Positions 1-11,606 are shown, counted from the stretch's first letter. The stretch is 64,000 nucleotides of DNA from Prevotellaceae bacterium KH2P17 (GCA_900199655.1 FZRE01000001.1:62001-126000); one strand, 5' to 3'. Translations and numbers: made by a program. Notes: a model not told the origin generated them from the sequence alone.

Positions 1-213
1 GTACAGTTGAAAGAGGCTGCTAAGGTAAAGAGTGGATCCGGTCAGCCTAACCGTCAGAAAGTTGCTTCCGTAACATGGGAGCAGGTGAAGGCTATAGCAG
101 AAGATAAAATGGCAGACTTGAACTGTTTTACAGTTGAAAGCGCTATGAAGCTCGTTGCAGGTACAGCAAGAAGTATGGGTATCACTGTAAAAGGGGACTT
201 CCCTGGTAAATAA
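1..213 (+). CDS. rplK: 50S ribosomal protein L11, C-terminal part
   Basis: The frame is open from base 1 and encodes the last 70 residues of L11; the start lies outside the window. The C-terminal RNA-binding domain is recognisable from the [11 protein letters not shown] stretch and the closing segment ending in [13 protein letters not shown]11 binds the GTPase-associated region of 23S rRNA and is the usual first gene of the L11/L10 operon. It lies 88 bp upstream of rplA, the standard order. Confidence 0.95.
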   Translation, partial: VQLKEAAKVKSGSGQPNRQKVASVTWEQVKAIAEDKMADLNCFTVESAMKLVAGTARSMGITVKGDFPGK

Positions 214-301
214 TATGATTAGGGATTAATGATTAGCGATGACGGCAAATCCTAAATCAATATTCAACAATCACTAATCCAATTAAACTTCAATTAAGAA
301 A

Positions 302-994
302 ATGAGTAAACTGACAAAAAATCAAAAATCAGTAGCTGAGAAGGTTGAAGCAGGGAAGGCATACACATTACAGGAGGCTTCGGAACTGGTAAAGGAAATT
401 ACCACTACCAAGTTCGATGCTTCGCTTGATATTGATGTACGTCTGGGTGTAGACCCGCGCAAGGCAAACCAGATGGTTCGTGGCGTGGTTTCGCTGCCCT
501 ATGGTACCGGAAAGGTTACCCGCGTGCTCTGCCTCTGTACTCCCGATCAGGAAGCTGCTGCAAAGGAAGCTGGAGCCGACTATGTTGGTCTCGATGAATA
601 TATTGAGAAAATTAAAGGTGGCTGGACAGATGTTGATGTCATCATCACCATGCCGTCTTGCATGGGTAAGGTAGGTCCTCTGGGTCGAGTTCTCGGTCCG
701 CGTGGTCTCATGCCGAACCCCAAGAGCGGTACCGTGACTATGGACGTTGCTAAGGCAGTGAAGGACGTAAAACAAGGTAAGATAGACTTCAAGGTTGACA
801 AGGCTGGTATCATCCACACGTCAATCGGCAAGGTCAGCATGACCGCGGAGCAGATTTGCGGCAATGCCAAGGAGTTCATCGCTACCGTTATACGTTTGAA
901 GCCTGCTGCTGCTAAAGGTACATACATTAAGAGTATCTTTATTTCAAGCACGATGAGTAAGGGTATCAAGATTGATCCTAAATCAGTTGAATAA
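302..994 (+). CDS. rplA: 50S ribosomal protein L1
   Basis: L1 binds 23S rRNA at the L1 stalk, helps release deacylated tRNA from the E site, and in many bacteria represses translation of its own operon. The 230-residue length is normal. The family signature [19 protein letters not shown] lies near residues 122-140. The start ATG at 302 follows an A-rich leader with no Shine-Dalgarno, as is usual in Bacteroidota. rplJ begins only 18 bp downstream, indicating co-transcription. Confidence 0.98.
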   Translation: MSKLTKNQKSVAEKVEAGKAYTLQEASELVKEITTTKFDASLDIDVRLGVDPRKANQMVRGVVSLPYGTGKVTRVLCLCTPDQEAAAKEAGADYVGLDEYIEKIKGGWTDVDVIITMPSCMGKVGPLGRVLGPRGLMPNPKSGTVTMDVAKAVKDVKQGKIDFKVDKAGIIHTSIGKVSMTAEQICGNAKEFIATVIRLKPAAAKGTYIKSIFISSTMSKGIKIDPKSVE

Positions 995-1012
995 CTCTAA
1001 AAGTTTTGTAAA

Positions 1013-1531
1013 ATGAAGAAAGAAGTAAAAGATACTATAATTGTAGAACTTGGCGAGAAGCTCAAGGAATATCCTCATTTCTATCTGGTAGACGTTACCG
1101 GACTGACTGCTGAGGACACCAGTAAGCTGCGTCGCAAGTGCTTCAAGAGTGAAATCAAGATGGTGGTTGTGAAGAACAAACTTCTTCACAAGGCTTTCGA
1201 GGCTTCGGATGTTGATTTCGAACTGCTGTACTCAGCGCTCAAGGGCAACACGGCTGTGTTCTTCTCGAATGTAGCCAATCAGCCTGCAAAGCTGCTGAAA
1301 GAGTACAAGGATAAAGAAGTTCCAACACTGAAGGCTGCTTACGCAGAGGAAAGTATCTACGTTGGTGCCGACAAGCTCGAAGAACTGGCTGCTCTCAAGA
1401 GCAAGAACGAGGTTATTGCAGAGATTGTAACTTTGTTGCAGAGTCCTGCAAAGAACGTCGTATCAGCTCTCCAGTCAGGCGCAAACACTATTCACGGTGT
1501 GCTTAAGACTTTAGGCGAGCGTCCTGAATAA
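1013..1531 (+). CDS. rplJ: 50S ribosomal protein L10
   Basis: L10 anchors the L7/L12 dimers to the ribosome and, bound to L12, can repress its own mRNA in other bacteria. The 172-residue protein has the expected N-terminal rRNA-binding domain (LTAEDTSKLRRKC, VVVKNKLLHKA) and a C-terminal helix for L12 binding (VVSALQSGANTIHGVLKTL). It sits between rplA and rplL in the canonical order. The 82 bp gap to rplL is longer than most gaps in this cluster. Confidence 0.98.
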   Translation: MKKEVKDTIIVELGEKLKEYPHFYLVDVTGLTAEDTSKLRRKCFKSEIKMVVVKNKLLHKAFEASDVDFELLYSALKGNTAVFFSNVANQPAKLLKEYKDKEVPTLKAAYAEESIYVGADKLEELAALKSKNEVIAEIVTLLQSPAKNVVSALQSGANTIHGVLKTLGERPE

Positions 1532-1613
1532 TCAGTAATTGCAATGCAAGTTGACAATTATATTAAGGTCACAATATATTTATTTAAAACGAACAATTAA
1601 AATTTAGAATAAA

Positions 1614-1991
1614 ATGGCAGACGTAAAAGCTATTGCAGAAGAGTTAGTAAATCTTACTGTTAAAGAAGTTAATGAGTTGGCAACAGTCCTGAAGGACGAG
1701 TATGGTATCGAGCCTGCTGCTGCAGCTGTTGCTGTAGCTGCTGGTCCTGTAGCCGCTGCTGCTGGTGCAGCAGAGGAGAAGACAGAGTTCAATGTTGTTC
1801 TCACAGAGGTTGGTCCTAACAAGCTGAAGGTTGTAAAGGCCGTTAAGGAGGCTTGTGGTCTTGGTCTGAAGGAAGCTAAGGACCTTGTAGACGGCGCTCC
1901 TTCTACGCTGAAGGAAGGTCTCGCTAAGGCAGAGGCTGAGAACCTGCAGAAGACCATCGAGGCTGAAGGTGCCAAGGTAGAGCTCAAGTAA
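1614..1991 (+). CDS. rplL: 50S ribosomal protein L7/L12
   Basis: L7/L12 forms the flexible stalk that recruits and stimulates translational GTPases. The 125-residue product has the three expected parts: an N-terminal dimerisation segment, an Ala/Val/Gly-rich hinge (about residues 36-52) and a C-terminal globular domain containing [14 protein letters not shown] and [15 protein letters not shown]. It is followed by a stem-loop before rpoB that probably sets the ratio of stalk protein to RNA polymerase. Confidence 0.98.
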   Translation: MADVKAIAEELVNLTVKEVNELATVLKDEYGIEPAAAAVAVAAGPVAAAAGAAEEKTEFNVVLTEVGPNKLKVVKAVKEACGLGLKEAKDLVDGAPSTLKEGLAKAEAENLQKTIEAEGAKVELK

Positions 1992-2017
1992 CAGAACTTT
2001 AGATTACTGTATATTAT

Positions 2018-2055
2018 GGTTAGGATTTGCCCAGTCGGTGAGTCCTAACCTTTTT
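2018..2055 (+). terminator. rplL-rpoB intercistronic attenuator
   Basis: GGTTAGGA (2018-2025) pairs perfectly with TCCTAACC (2043-2050) and is followed at once by five T residues. This is the form of a weak intrinsic terminator. It lies in the 102 bp rplL-rpoB gap, where partial termination is known in E. coli, so partial readthrough into rpoB is the likely role. Confidence 0.7.
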
Positions 2056-2093
2056 GTGTCTTATTATATTTTTAATCCGTTTAATATCTTCTA

Positions 2094-5000
2094 ATGGCAT
2101 CTAAAATTGTTGATAACAGAATAAATTTTGCCAGCGTTCACAATCCGTACCCATATCCGGATTTCCTCGATGTGCAGTTAAAGTCCTTTAGAGACTTCCT
2201 ACAGTTGGATACTCCGCCTGAAGAACGCAAGAACGACGGTTTGTATAAGGTGTTCGCCGAGAACTTCCCTATCACCGATACGCGTAACAATTTCGTTCTT
2301 GAGTTCTTGGATTACTATATCGACCCGCCACGTTACTCCATCGACGAGTGTCTGGAGCGTGGTCTCACCTATAGTGTGCCTTTGAAGGCTAAGATGAAAC
2401 TGTATTGTACAGATCCCGACCACGAGGACTTCGGCACATTTATACAGGACGTGTTCCTGGGAACCATTCCGTACATGACCGATAACGGTACCTTTGTTAT
2501 CAATGGTGCTGAGCGTGTGGTTGTGGCACAGCTGCATCGTTCACCTGGTGTATTCTTCGGACAGGGCGTTCATGCCAACGGCACGGCTCTCTACAGTGCC
2601 CGCATCATTCCGTTCAAAGGCTCCTGGATTGAGTTCGCTACGGATATCAACAATGTGATGTATGCTTATATCGACCGTAAGAAGAAATTACCGGTAACGA
2701 CACTGTTGCGTGCCATCGGCTTTGAAACCGACAGCGACATTCTGCAGATTTTCGACCTTGCCGAAGAGGTGAAGGTAAACAAGAAGAATATGAAGGCTGC
2801 CGTTGGCCGCAAGTTGGCTGCACGTGTGCTGAAGAGTTGGAACGAAGATTTCGTTGACGAAGATACGGGCGAGGTTGTTTCTATTGAGCGCAATGAAGTT
2901 ATTATGGAGCGCGAGACAGAAATAACAGCTGACAACGTAGGCGAGATATTGGAGAGTGGTGCTTCTACCATACTGCTTCACAAGGATGAGGAGGCAGCCA
3001 ATAAGTACGCCATTATCTTCAACACCTTGTCCAAAGACCCGAGCAACTCGGAGATAGAAGCCGTCAAGTACATCTACCGCCAGTTGCGCAATGCCGATCC
3101 GGCTGATGACGCAAGTGCCCGCGAGGTGTTCCAGAACCTGTTCTTCTCCGACAAGCGTTACGATTTAGGCGAAGTTGGCCGTTACCGCATCAACAAGAAA
3201 TTAGGTCTCGATACCAGTATGGACGTCCGCGTACTGACGAAGGACGACATCATCGAGATTATCAAATACCTCATCCAGCTGGTAAACTCCAATGCTACCG
3301 TTGATGATATCGACCACCTGTCTAACCGTCGTGTCCGCACGGTGGGTGAGCAGCTGGCTAATCAGTTCTCCATCGGTCTGGCTCGTATGAGCCGCACAAT
3401 ACGTGAACGCATGAACGTGCGCGATAATGAGGTGTTTACTCCGACCGACCTGATAAATGCCAAGACCATTTCGAGCGTTATCAACTCGTTCTTCGGCACC
3501 AATCCCCTCAGCCAGTTCATGGACCAAACCAACCCGCTGGCCGAGGTTACCCACAAGCGCCGTTTGTCAGCACTCGGCCCAGGTGGTCTGTCACGTGAAC
3601 GTGCCGGCTTCGAGGTACGCGACGTCCACTATACTCACTATGGTCGCCTTTGCCCAATTGAGAGCCCTGAAGGTCCTAACATCGGACTGATTTCATCGCT
3701 TTGCCTGTATGCAAAGATAAACGATCTCGGTTTCATCGTCACTCCTTACCGTAAAATTGAAGACTCCAAGGTGGATATGGACAACAAAGATGTTGTGTTC
3801 CTGACTGCCGAGGAAGAAGAAGACAAAATCATAGGTCAGGGCAATGCCCCCCTTACTAAAGAAGGCCAGTTCATCCGCAGCGTGGTAAAATGTCGGCAGG
3901 ATGCCGATTATCCTGTGGTTTCTCCCGACCAGGTTGACCTCATGGATGTTTCGCCACAGCAGATAGCATCGGTTTCGGCCGGTTTGATTCCCTTCCTGGA
4001 GCATGACGACGGTCACCGTGCGCTGATGGGATGTAACATGATGCGCCAGGCAGTACCTTTGCTCCACAACGATGCTCCTATCGTAGGAACCGGACTTGAG
4101 AAGCAGGTGTGCGAGGATTCCCGCACAATGGTAACAGCCGAGGGCAATGGCGTTATCGAGTATGTCGATGCTACCACCATCCGCATTCTCTACGACCGCA
4201 CGGAGGATGACGAGTTCGTAAGCTTCGAGCCGGCACTCAAGGAATACCGTATTCCCAAGTTCCGTCGTACCAACCAGAACATGACCATCGACCTGCGCCC
4301 CATTTGCAACAAGGGTCAGCGCGTGAAGAAAGGTGACATTTTGACCGAGGGATATGCCACCGAGAACGGCGAACTCGCTCTGGGTCGCAACCTGTTGGTG
4401 GCCTATGTGCCATGGAAGGGTTACAACTACGAGGATGCTGTTGTCGTTTCCGAGCGTATGGTGCGAGAGGATGTATTGACATCTGTACATGTAGACGAAT
4501 ACTCACTCGATGTCCGCGAAACCAAACGTGGTGTAGAGGAGTTCACTTCAGATATTCCCAACGTGAGCGAAGAGGCTACCAAAGACCTTGACGATAACGG
4601 TATTGTCCGTGTCGGTGCGCGCGTTGAACCGGGCGACATCCTCATTGGCAAGATTTCTCCTAAGGGAGAAAGCGACCCCTCACCGGAGGAAAAGTTGCTC
4701 CGTGCCATCTTTGGCGATAAGGCCGGCGATGTGAAGGACTCTTCGCTGAAAGCCAATCCCTCGTTGAGCGGTGTTGTTATCGACAAGAAGCTCTTCTCCC
4801 GTGCCGTCAAGACACGTGAGTCGAAGAAGCAGGACAAGGTAATCCTTGCCAAGATAGATGAGGAGTATGAAGCCAAGAACAAGGACTTGAAGGACTTGCT
4901 CGTAGACAAACTCCTTACGCTCACAGAGGGCAAGACCTCACAGGGAGTGAAGGACTATATCGGAGCCGAAATCATTACCAAGGGCAGCAAGTTCACTGCC

Positions 5001-5906
5001 GTATCCTTGGCAAACTTGGAATATGAGGGTATCCAGAGCAACGACTGGACCGAGGACGAGCATGCCAATTTGCTGATTCAGCGCCTTATCATGAACTACA
5101 TCCGCAAGTACAAACTGTTGGATGCCGAGGTTAAGCGCAAGAAGTTCTCCATCACCATCGGCGATGAGCTGCCTTCTGGCATTCTTCAGATGGCAAAGGT
5201 CTATGTTGCCAAGAAACGTAAGATACAGGTCGGCGACAAGCTGGCCGGCCGCCACGGTAACAAGGGCATCGTTTCCAAGGTAGTGCGCATGGAGGACATG
5301 CCGTTCCTGGAGGATGGCCGCCCTGTCGACCTGGTGCTGAACCCGATGGGTGTGCCTTCACGTATGAACCTCGGCCAGATATTCGAGGCTATTCTGGGTG
5401 CTGCCGGCCGCAAGCTGGGCGTCAAGTTTGCAACGCCAATCTTTGACGGTGCCAAACTCGAAGACCTCCAGGAGTGGACCGACAAGGCCGGTCTGCCTCG
5501 CCTCTGCTCTACCTATATCTATGATGGTGAGACTGGCGAGCGTTTCGACCAGCCCGCTACCATTGGCGTAACTTACTTCTTGAAACTCGGCCACATGGTT
5601 GAAGACAAGATGCACGCGCGCTCCATCGGCCCGTACTCTCTCATCACGCAGCAGCCGCTCGGCGGTAAGGCCCAGTTTGGTGGCCAGCGTTTCGGAGAGA
5701 TGGAGGTCTGGGCTCTTGAAGCATTCGGCGCCAGCCATGTGCTGCAAGAAATCCTCACCATCAAGTCCGATGATGTTGTAGGCCGTTCCAAGGCTTATGA
5801 GTCAATCGTCAAGGGCGACACCATGCCTACACCGGGCATCCCCGAGTCGCTCAACGTATTGCTGCATGAGTTGCGCGGACTTGGTTTGAGCATCAAGATG
5901 GATTAA
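2094..5906 (+). CDS. rpoB: DNA-directed RNA polymerase subunit beta
   Basis: RpoB is the second-largest core RNA polymerase subunit; with beta-prime it forms the active centre and the rifampicin pocket. The 1270-residue length is typical of Bacteroidota. The rifampicin cluster reads [11 protein letters not shown] followed by [13 protein letters not shown], so the Asp, His and Ser positions often changed in resistant mutants (516, 526 and 531 in E. coli numbering) are wild type. The conserved segments [13 protein letters not shown] and [19 protein letters not shown] are present near the C-terminus. It follows the attenuator after rplL and precedes rpoC by 94 bp. Confidence 0.99.
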   Translation: MASKIVDNRINFASVHNPYPYPDFLDVQLKSFRDFLQLDTPPEERKNDGLYKVFAENFPITDTRNNFVLEFLDYYIDPPRYSIDECLERGLTYSVPLKAKMKLYCTDPDHEDFGTFIQDVFLGTIPYMTDNGTFVINGAERVVVAQLHRSPGVFFGQGVHANGTALYSARIIPFKGSWIEFATDINNVMYAYIDRKKKLPVTTLLRAIGFETDSDILQIFDLAEEVKVNKKNMKAAVGRKLAARVLKSWNEDFVDEDTGEVVSIERNEVIMERETEITADNVGEILESGASTILLHKDEEAANKYAIIFNTLSKDPSNSEIEAVKYIYRQLRNADPADDASAREVFQNLFFSDKRYDLGEVGRYRINKKLGLDTSMDVRVLTKDDIIEIIKYLIQLVNSNATVDDIDHLSNRRVRTVGEQLANQFSIGLARMSRTIRERMNVRDNEVFTPTDLINAKTISSVINSFFGTNPLSQFMDQTNPLAEVTHKRRLSALGPGGLSRERAGFEVRDVHYTHYGRLCPIESPEGPNIGLISSLCLYAKINDLGFIVTPYRKIEDSKVDMDNKDVVFLTAEEEEDKIIGQGNAPLTKEGQFIRSVVKCRQDADYPVVSPDQVDLMDVSPQQIASVSAGLIPFLEHDDGHRALMGCNMMRQAVPLLHNDAPIVGTGLEKQVCEDSRTMVTAEGNGVIEYVDATTIRILYDRTEDDEFVSFEPALKEYRIPKFRRTNQNMTIDLRPICNKGQRVKKGDILTEGYATENGELALGRNLLVAYVPWKGYNYEDAVVVSERMVREDVLTSVHVDEYSLDVRETKRGVEEFTSDIPNVSEEATKDLDDNGIVRVGARVEPGDILIGKISPKGESDPSPEEKLLRAIFGDKAGDVKDSSLKANPSLSGVVIDKKLFSRAVKTRESKKQDKVILAKIDEEYEAKNKDLKDLLVDKLLTLTEGKTSQGVKDYIGAEIITKGSKFTAVSLANLEYEGIQSNDWTEDEHANLLIQRLIMNYIRKYKLLDAEVKRKKFSITIGDELPSGILQMAKVYVAKKRKIQVGDKLAGRHGNKGIVSKVVRMEDMPFLEDGRPVDLVLNPMGVPSRMNLGQIFEAILGAAGRKLGVKFATPIFDGAKLEDLQEWTDKAGLPRLCSTYIYDGETGERFDQPATIGVTYFLKLGHMVEDKMHARSIGPYSLITQQPLGGKAQFGGQRFGEMEVWALEAFGASHVLQEILTIKSDDVVGRSKAYESIVKGDTMPTPGIPESLNVLLHELRGLGLSIKMD

Positions 5907-6000
5907 GCATTGAAAATTGGAATATCGAAATATTGGAATATTGCATAGATTGGATTTCTCAATTCTTCAAGTTTCAGTCTTTCAATAAAAAGAAAAGAAC

Positions 6001-9000
6001 ATGGCTTTCAAAAAAGATACAAAGGTAAAGAATAATTTCACGAAGATTACCATCAGTCTCGCTTCACCCGAGGAGATTCTGGAAAATTCGTTTGGTGAGG
6101 TTACCAAGCCTGAGACCATTAACTACCGTACATACAAGCCGGAACGCGATGGCTTGTTCTGCGAGCGTATTTTCGGCCCTACCAAGGACTACGAGTGCGC
6201 CTGCGGCAAGTACAAGCGTATCCGCTATAAGGGCATCGTCTGCGACCGTTGCGGTGTCGAAGTAACCGAGAAGAAGGTTCGCCGTGAGCGTTCCGGTCAT
6301 ATCGAGCTCGTGGTTCCCGTTGCCCATATCTGGTATTTCCGTTCACTGCCCAACAAGATAGGCTATCTGTTAGGCATGCCTACCAAGAAGCTCGACGCCG
6401 TTGTTTACTATGAGAAATATGTAGTCATCCGTCCGGGTGCCCTTGAAGGCCAGATGGATGCCGAAGGGTTGGAGCTCAACGGCTCCCACAAGTTTGATTT
6501 GCTCACAGAGGAAGAGTACATTGATATCCTTGACAACAAGCTCGATCCTAACAATGCGATGCTTGATGATGCCGACCCCAACAAGTTCATCGCCAAGATG
6601 GGCGCAGAGGCCATCTACGATTTGTTGGCAGAACTCGACCTCGACTCGCTTTCATACGAGCTTCGCGACCGTGCCAACAATGACAGCAGTCAGCAGCGCA
6701 AGACAGAGGCACTGAAGCGTCTGCAGGTAGTGGAGTCGTTCCGCGCTTCGCAGAATGTGAACAAACCGGAGTGGATGATCATGAAGATTATCCCAGTTAT
6801 TCCGCCCGAACTGCGCCCGCTGGTTCCGTTGGATGGCGGCCGTTTTGCCACTTCCGACCTCAACGACCTTTATCGCCGTGTCATCATCCGCAACAATCGT
6901 CTGAAGCGTCTCATGGAGATCAAGGCTCCCGAGGTCATCCTCCGCAACGAGAAGCGTATGCTGCAGGAAGCAGTAGACTCTCTCTTTGACAACAGCCGCA
7001 AGTCCAGCGCTGTGAAGAGCGAGAGCAACCGCCCCCTGAAATCACTCTCCGATTCACTGAAAGGCAAGCAGGGTCGTTTCCGCCAGAACCTTCTGGGTAA
7101 GCGTGTCGACTATTCTGCTCGTTCGGTTATCGTTGTTGGCCCTGAACTGAAGATGGGCGAGTGCGGTCTGCCCAAACTGATGGCAGCCGAGCTCTACAAG
7201 CCGTTCATCATCCGCAAGCTCATTGAGCGCGGCATCGTGAAGACGGTCAAGAGCGCCAAGAAGATAGTAGACCGCCGCGAACCGGTTATCTGGGATATTC
7301 TGGAGAACGTCATGAAGGGACATCCCGTTCTGCTCAACCGTGCTCCTACACTCCACCGCCTGGGCATTCAGGCTTTCCAGCCCAAACTCATTGAGGGCAA
7401 GGCTATCCAGCTGCACCCGTTGGCTTGTACGGCTTTCAATGCCGACTTCGACGGCGACCAGATGGCTGTTCACCTCCCGTTGAGCAATGAGGCCGTACTC
7501 GAGGCACAGATACTGATGCTCCAGAGCCACAACATCCTCAATCCTGCCAACGGCGCACCTATCACCGTTCCCTCTCAGGACATGGTGCTCGGCCTTTACT
7601 ATATCACCAAGGTACGCCCCGGTGCAAAGGGCGAGGGTCTCACGTTCTACGGCCCCGAAGAGGCTATTATCGCTCACAACGAGAACCGTTGCGACCTCCA
7701 TGCCCAGGTTAAAGTCCTGGTCGACGATATTGTTGACGGCAAACCGCTTCGTCATCTTGTCGAGACCACTATCGGCCGCGTGGTTGTCAATCAGATTATC
7801 CCCGACGAGATAGGTTTCTTCAACGGCATCATCTCCAAGAAATCGCTCCGCGGTCTGATAGCCGATGTTATCAAGGCCGTGGGTATGGCTCGCGCCTGCG
7901 AGTTCCTCGATGGCATCAAGAACCTCGGCTACCACATGTCGTATGTGGCCGGTCTCTCGTTCAACCTCGATGATATCATCGTACCTGACGAGAAGGAGAG
8001 TATCGTAAAGAAGGGACAGGAAGAAGTAGACAACATCCAGTTCAACTACGATAACGGTTTCATCACCGATAAGGAGCGTTACAACCAGGTTATTGATGCT
8101 TGGACACACGTAAACTCCGACCTCAAGACGGCCGTCATGAAGCACATGACCGAGGCCGACCAGGGCTTCAATGCCGTTTACATGATGCTCGATTCCGGTG
8201 CTCGTGGTTCTGCCGATCAGATTGCACAGCTTGCCGGTATGCGTGGCCTGATGGCCAAGCCGCAGAAAGCCGGAGCCGAAGGAGCGCAGATTATCGAGAA
8301 CCCGATTATCTCCAACTTCAAGGAAGGCATGAGCGTGCTGGAGTACTTTATCGCTTCGCACGGTGCCCGTAAGGGTCTTGCCGATACGGCCATGAAGACG
8401 GCTGATGCCGGGTACCTGACCCGCCGACTTGTTGACGTTTCGCACGACGTGATTATCAACGAGGAAGACTGCGGCACCTTGCGCGGACTTGTCTGCACGG
8501 CACTCAAGAACGGCGACGATGTTATCTCCACGCTCTACGAGCGCATCCTCGGCCGCGTTTCCGTTCACGATATCATCCATCCTGCTACGGGCGAGGTTAT
8601 CTGCGAGGCCGGAGAAGAAATTACAGAAGAGAAGGCGCTGGCCATCGAGAACTCTCCTATAGAGAGTGTTGAGATACGTTCGGTGCTTACCTGCGAGAGC
8701 AAGCACGGCGTCTGCGCCAAGTGCTATGGCCGTAACCTGGCCACAGCCCGCATGGTACAGCTCGGCGAGGCTGTAGGCGTGATTGCAGCTCAGGCCATTG
8801 GTGAGCCTGGTACACAGCTCACGCTCCGTACTTTCCACGCCGGTGGTGTTGCCGGTAATGCTGCCGCCAACGCCAGTATCGTTGCCAAGAACAATTCCAA
8901 GTTGGAGTTCGACGAGTTGCGCACGGTTCCGTTCAAGGATGACGACGACCGCGACTGCCAGATGGTTGTCAGTCGTCTGACCGAGGTTCGCTTCGTCGAC

Positions 9001-10314
9001 CCTAATACGGGCATCGCCATGAGTAGCCTCAACGTTCCCTATGGCAGTACACTCTACTTCAAACATGGTGACGTGGTCAGCAAAGGTGACCTGATTGCCA
9101 AGTGGGATCCGTTCAATGCCGTTATCGTCAGCGAGTACGCCGGCAAGGTGAAATTCAACGATGTTATCGACAGTGTAACCTTCCGTTCCGAGACCGATGA
9201 TACTACGGGTATGACCGAACGTATCATCACCGACTCCAAGGACAAGAATAGGGTGCCTACCGTCGATATCCTCAATGCCTCGGGCGAGGTCGTGGGAACT
9301 TATAACTTCCCCGTAGGTGGTCACATCACTGTCGAGGATGGCGAAACCATCAAGACCGGTACTACTCTCGTCAAGATACCGCGCGCCGTAGGCGGTGCCG
9401 GTGACATCACGGGTGGTCTGCCACGAGTAACAGAACTCTTCGAGGCGCGCAATCCTTCCAACCCTGCCGTGGTTTCCGAAATCGACGGTGAGGTAACAAT
9501 GGGTAAGGTGAAGCGTGGCAACCGCGAGATTATCATCACCTCCAAGACCGGCGACCAGAAGAAGTACCTCGTATCACTCTCCAAGCAGATACTGGTACAG
9601 GAGCACGACGCCGTTCGTGCCGGCACGCCGCTCTCCGACGGTATCATCACTCCGGGCGACATCCTCGCCATCAAGGGCCCCACGGCCGTACAGGAGTACA
9701 TCGTCAACGAGGTGCAGGACGTGTACCGTTTGCAGGGTGTGAAGATAAACGACAAGCACTTCGAGATTATCGTTCGCCAGATGATGCGCAAGGTTCGCAT
9801 CGACGACCCGGGCGACACCACGTTCCTGGAGCAGGAACTGGTAGACAAGCTCGACTTTGCCGACGAGAACGACCGCATCTGGGGCAAGAAGGTGGTTACC
9901 GATGCCGGCGACTCCGAGACCCTGAAGCCCGGACAGATTATCACCGTGCGCAAGCTGCGAGACGAGAATTCCAGTCTCAAGCGCCGCGACCTCCGTCTCG
10001 TGCAGGTACGCGATGCCGTACAGGCCACTGCCACCCAGATACTGCAGGGTATCACCCGCGCTGCTTTGGGCACGAAGAGCTTCATGAGTGCCGCCTCGTT
10101 CCAGGAAACCACCAAGGTGCTGAACGAAGCCGCCATACGCGGAAAGGTCGACCGTTTGGAAGGTATGAAGGAGAATGTTATCTGCGGCCACCTCGTTCCG
10201 GCCGGAACGGGCATGCGCCAGTGGGACAAGCTCATTGTAGGCTCCAGGGAGGAATACGACCGCATGGAGGCCAACAAGAAGAACGTACTCGACTTTGCCA
10301 ATACGGTAGATTAA
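6001..10314 (+). CDS. rpoC: DNA-directed RNA polymerase subunit beta-prime
   Basis: RpoC carries the catalytic Mg-binding loop and the DNA clamp. The 1437 residues contain the N-terminal zinc ribbon ([20 protein letters not shown], about residues 64-83), the [12 protein letters not shown] catalytic motif near residue 480, and the second zinc site with the [17 protein letters not shown] stretch, followed by the [16 protein letters not shown] signature. No interruption is visible. A strong terminator starts 27 bp after the stop, ending this operon. Confidence 0.99.
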   Translation: MAFKKDTKVKNNFTKITISLASPEEILENSFGEVTKPETINYRTYKPERDGLFCERIFGPTKDYECACGKYKRIRYKGIVCDRCGVEVTEKKVRRERSGHIELVVPVAHIWYFRSLPNKIGYLLGMPTKKLDAVVYYEKYVVIRPGALEGQMDAEGLELNGSHKFDLLTEEEYIDILDNKLDPNNAMLDDADPNKFIAKMGAEAIYDLLAELDLDSLSYELRDRANNDSSQQRKTEALKRLQVVESFRASQNVNKPEWMIMKIIPVIPPELRPLVPLDGGRFATSDLNDLYRRVIIRNNRLKRLMEIKAPEVILRNEKRMLQEAVDSLFDNSRKSSAVKSESNRPLKSLSDSLKGKQGRFRQNLLGKRVDYSARSVIVVGPELKMGECGLPKLMAAELYKPFIIRKLIERGIVKTVKSAKKIVDRREPVIWDILENVMKGHPVLLNRAPTLHRLGIQAFQPKLIEGKAIQLHPLACTAFNADFDGDQMAVHLPLSNEAVLEAQILMLQSHNILNPANGAPITVPSQDMVLGLYYITKVRPGAKGEGLTFYGPEEAIIAHNENRCDLHAQVKVLVDDIVDGKPLRHLVETTIGRVVVNQIIPDEIGFFNGIISKKSLRGLIADVIKAVGMARACEFLDGIKNLGYHMSYVAGLSFNLDDIIVPDEKESIVKKGQEEVDNIQFNYDNGFITDKERYNQVIDAWTHVNSDLKTAVMKHMTEADQGFNAVYMMLDSGARGSADQIAQLAGMRGLMAKPQKAGAEGAQIIENPIISNFKEGMSVLEYFIASHGARKGLADTAMKTADAGYLTRRLVDVSHDVIINEEDCGTLRGLVCTALKNGDDVISTLYERILGRVSVHDIIHPATGEVICEAGEEITEEKALAIENSPIESVEIRSVLTCESKHGVCAKCYGRNLATARMVQLGEAVGVIAAQAIGEPGTQLTLRTFHAGGVAGNAAANASIVAKNNSKLEFDELRTVPFKDDDDRDCQMVVSRLTEVRFVDPNTGIAMSSLNVPYGSTLYFKHGDVVSKGDLIAKWDPFNAVIVSEYAGKVKFNDVIDSVTFRSETDDTTGMTERIITDSKDKNRVPTVDILNASGEVVGTYNFPVGGHITVEDGETIKTGTTLVKIPRAVGGAGDITGGLPRVTELFEARNPSNPAVVSEIDGEVTMGKVKRGNREIIITSKTGDQKKYLVSLSKQILVQEHDAVRAGTPLSDGIITPGDILAIKGPTAVQEYIVNEVQDVYRLQGVKINDKHFEIIVRQMMRKVRIDDPGDTTFLEQELVDKLDFADENDRIWGKKVVTDAGDSETLKPGQIITVRKLRDENSSLKRRDLRLVQVRDAVQATATQILQGITRAALGTKSFMSAASFQETTKVLNEAAIRGKVDRLEGMKENVICGHLVPAGTGMRQWDKLIVGSREEYDRMEANKKNVLDFANTVD

Positions 10315-10340
10315 CACCATTCTCGCAAGAGATACTATAA

Positions 10341-10384
10341 AGAAGTGTGCCGGGCTCTAATAGCCCGGCACACTTCTTTTTGTA
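10341..10384 (+). terminator. rpoC terminator
   Basis: A perfect 16-bp stem (10341-10356 with 10362-10377) around a five-base loop, with a GC-rich core of GCCGGGCT/AGCCCGGC and a following T run. This is a textbook intrinsic terminator. The A-rich 5' arm could also support termination of transcription arriving from the opposite direction. Confidence 0.9.
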
Positions 10385-10564
10385 TTCCACCCTTCCATCT
10401 CCCTCCTTTCGGAGGGGTCGGGTTGGCTCCGTAAGCGTTCTCCATGTTTCTTTAGGTTCGTTTCTACGGTTTAAAGACAGAGTAACAGAATATTTTTTTG
10501 CTGCTGCAGGTTTGATGAATTGTAGGAATGAGCAAACAACGGTTTGCAACAAGGCAAACTTGTA

Positions 10565-10599
10565 TCCTCCCCTTAGCAAGGGGAGGCGGGGGATGACAA
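10565..10599 (+). repeat. left copy of inverted repeat flanking the TA module
   Basis: TCCTCCCCTTAGCAAGGGGA and the bases following it through GATGACAA match, in inverted orientation, the segment at 11473-11511. Differences are one base in the loop and a four-base insertion. Each copy contains its own CCTCCCCTT/AAGGGGAGG hairpin. Confidence 0.75.
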
Positions 10600-10621
10600 G
10601 TTTATAGTCTGTGAGTTGTAT

Positions 10622-10652
10622 TGAAGAAATATAGCTTACGGCTGTAAGCTAT
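10622..10652 (-). terminator. hairpin downstream of the higBA-like pair
   Basis: ATAGCTTAC (10631-10639) and GTAAGCTAT (10644-10652) form a perfect 9-bp stem with a four-base loop. Read on the minus strand it lies 33 bp after the antitoxin stop and is followed by a T-rich stretch, so it may end the toxin-antitoxin transcript. Confidence 0.55.
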
Positions 10653-10684
10653 TGACAACTTAAAAACATTAGAAGTCCCTTTAA

Positions 10685-10993
10685 TTAAAGTCCCAACGGT
10701 TTGGAGATTTCAATTCGTAATCCCAAAGCGTTGATAAGACGAAAGAACAACCCCACTCCCGGCTCTATCACTCCGTTCTCAATCTTTGAGATATAAGATT
10801 TTGTTGTTCCTGCTTTTTCGGCAAGTTCACTCTGTGTCATCTTGGCTTCTTTGCGTGCCTGCAACAGAACTTGAGAAGCATAGAATGCCCTTGCGTCTTC
10901 TTCAAACTTTTCGCGTTGCGGCGTACCCTCTTTGCCGTACTTAGCATCCAGCACGAGGTCGTAATCTTCAATCTTGTGATTATTTGTCTGCAT
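10685..10993 (-). CDS. higA: HigA-like antitoxin, XRE-type helix-turn-helix
   Basis: This 102-residue protein has a cro/C1-type helix-turn-helix at about residues 44-97 (MTQSELAEKAGTTKSYISKI then ENG), the fold of HigA-type antitoxins. Such antitoxins neutralise the partner toxin and repress the shared promoter. Its start overlaps the end of the upstream toxin gene by 14 bp, so the pair is translationally coupled. Toxin-before-antitoxin order is characteristic of higBA. The N-terminal 40 residues (DYDLVLDAKYGKEGTPQRE) match the linker often seen in Bacteroidota members. The family call is good; the exact symbol is by analogy. Confidence 0.88.
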   Translation of the reverse strand: MQTNNHKIEDYDLVLDAKYGKEGTPQREKFEEDARAFYASQVLLQARKEAKMTQSELAEKAGTTKSYISKIENGVIEPGVGLFFRLINALGLRIEISKPLGL

Positions 10994-11303
10994 AATATGC
11001 CTCCTTAATCTTTAATGCCTTTTCTATTTCTTGTTTAGGTGTCTTCTGTGTCTTCTTCTGAAAACCATTGAACAACACTACTATCTGTCCGTCATCGAAA
11101 ATAAAGAACACACGATAGATATTGCTCTCGTATTCTATTCTTAATTCAAACAGTCCGTCTTTTATGGCTTTAACGAATTTCGTTGATAGTCTTTCTTGCG
11201 TTTTTAGCATTTGCAAGGCATAATCTATTTTTCGTTGCACCTTCTCATCAAGCGTCTGCATGAATGCCTGAAAGTACCCACCATACGTTCTTAGTCTTCT
11301 CAT
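10980..11303 (-). CDS. higB: HigB/RelE-superfamily toxin, phage Gp49-like
   Basis: The 107-residue protein resembles the Gp49-like HigB group of RelE-fold mRNA interferases, which cut mRNA on the ribosome. Recognisable parts are KFVKAIKDGLFELRIEYES, the strand IYRVFFIFDDGQIVVLFNGF, and the basic tail KKTQKTPKQEIEKALKIK. It is transcribed with the antitoxin, overlapping it by 14 bp. The promoter -7 box ends only four bases before the ATG, so the mRNA would have almost no leader. No disruption is visible, so the pair looks intact. Confidence 0.88.
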   Translation of the reverse strand: MRRLRTYGGYFQAFMQTLDEKVQRKIDYALQMLKTQERLSTKFVKAIKDGLFELRIEYESNIYRVFFIFDDGQIVVLFNGFQKKTQKTPKQEIEKALKIKEAYYADK

Positions 11304-11307
11304 ATCG

Positions 11308-11338
11308 CAAAGGTATTAAAAGTTTTTATATCTGACAA
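11308..11338 (-). promoter_or_regulatory. promoter of the higBA-like operon
   Basis: On the minus strand TTG (11338-11336), 20 bp, then TACCTTTG (11315-11308) matches the Bacteroidota -33/-7 consensus. The toxin ATG begins at 11303, implying a leaderless or nearly leaderless transcript. Confidence 0.75.
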
Positions 11339-11472
11339 CTTTTTACTAACTTTTCCAAGGATGGATTGCTAAAAGGAAACTCAAGGTAACCACTGCACTT
11401 CCTTATCTTGTCAAGGTGATAAATCTGCTTATACCGACATGTGTTGAGAAACAAATTACGTTTGCTGCTTAT

Positions 11473-11511
11473 TTGTCATCCCCTCCTAACCTCCCCTTTC
11501 TAAGGGGAGGA
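11473..11511 (-). repeat. right copy of inverted repeat flanking the TA module
   Basis: Read on the minus strand this 39-bp segment (TCCTCCCCTTAGAAAGGGGA onward to GATGACAA) matches the copy at 10565-10599. The two copies face each other around the toxin-antitoxin genes, 0.87 kb apart. Confidence 0.75.
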
Positions 11512-11606
11512 AGTATTACTATTCATATTTGCAGCTATTCATTATCCTTAATCACCGCAGGATTGTTGCATGGCTTACTTCTTTTTTCAAGAGGAACTGC
11601 TGGTAA

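Larger units (their letters stand above)
10385..10684. other. intergenic region after rpoC with GC-rich palindromes
   Basis: No convincing gene is present. It holds one CCTCC...GGAGG hairpin (about 10401-10418), one copy of the inverted repeat that frames the toxin-antitoxin pair (10565-10599), and a small hairpin at 10631-10652. Short open frames here have no start signal or family resemblance. Confidence 0.6.

Noticed and set aside
7054..9324. 756-codon minus-strand frame opposite rpoC
   Set aside because: An antisense shadow caused by codon bias in rpoC; no start signals or family match.
10347..10607. 86-codon frame after rpoC
   Set aside because: It begins within the rpoC terminator and runs through GC-rich repeats.
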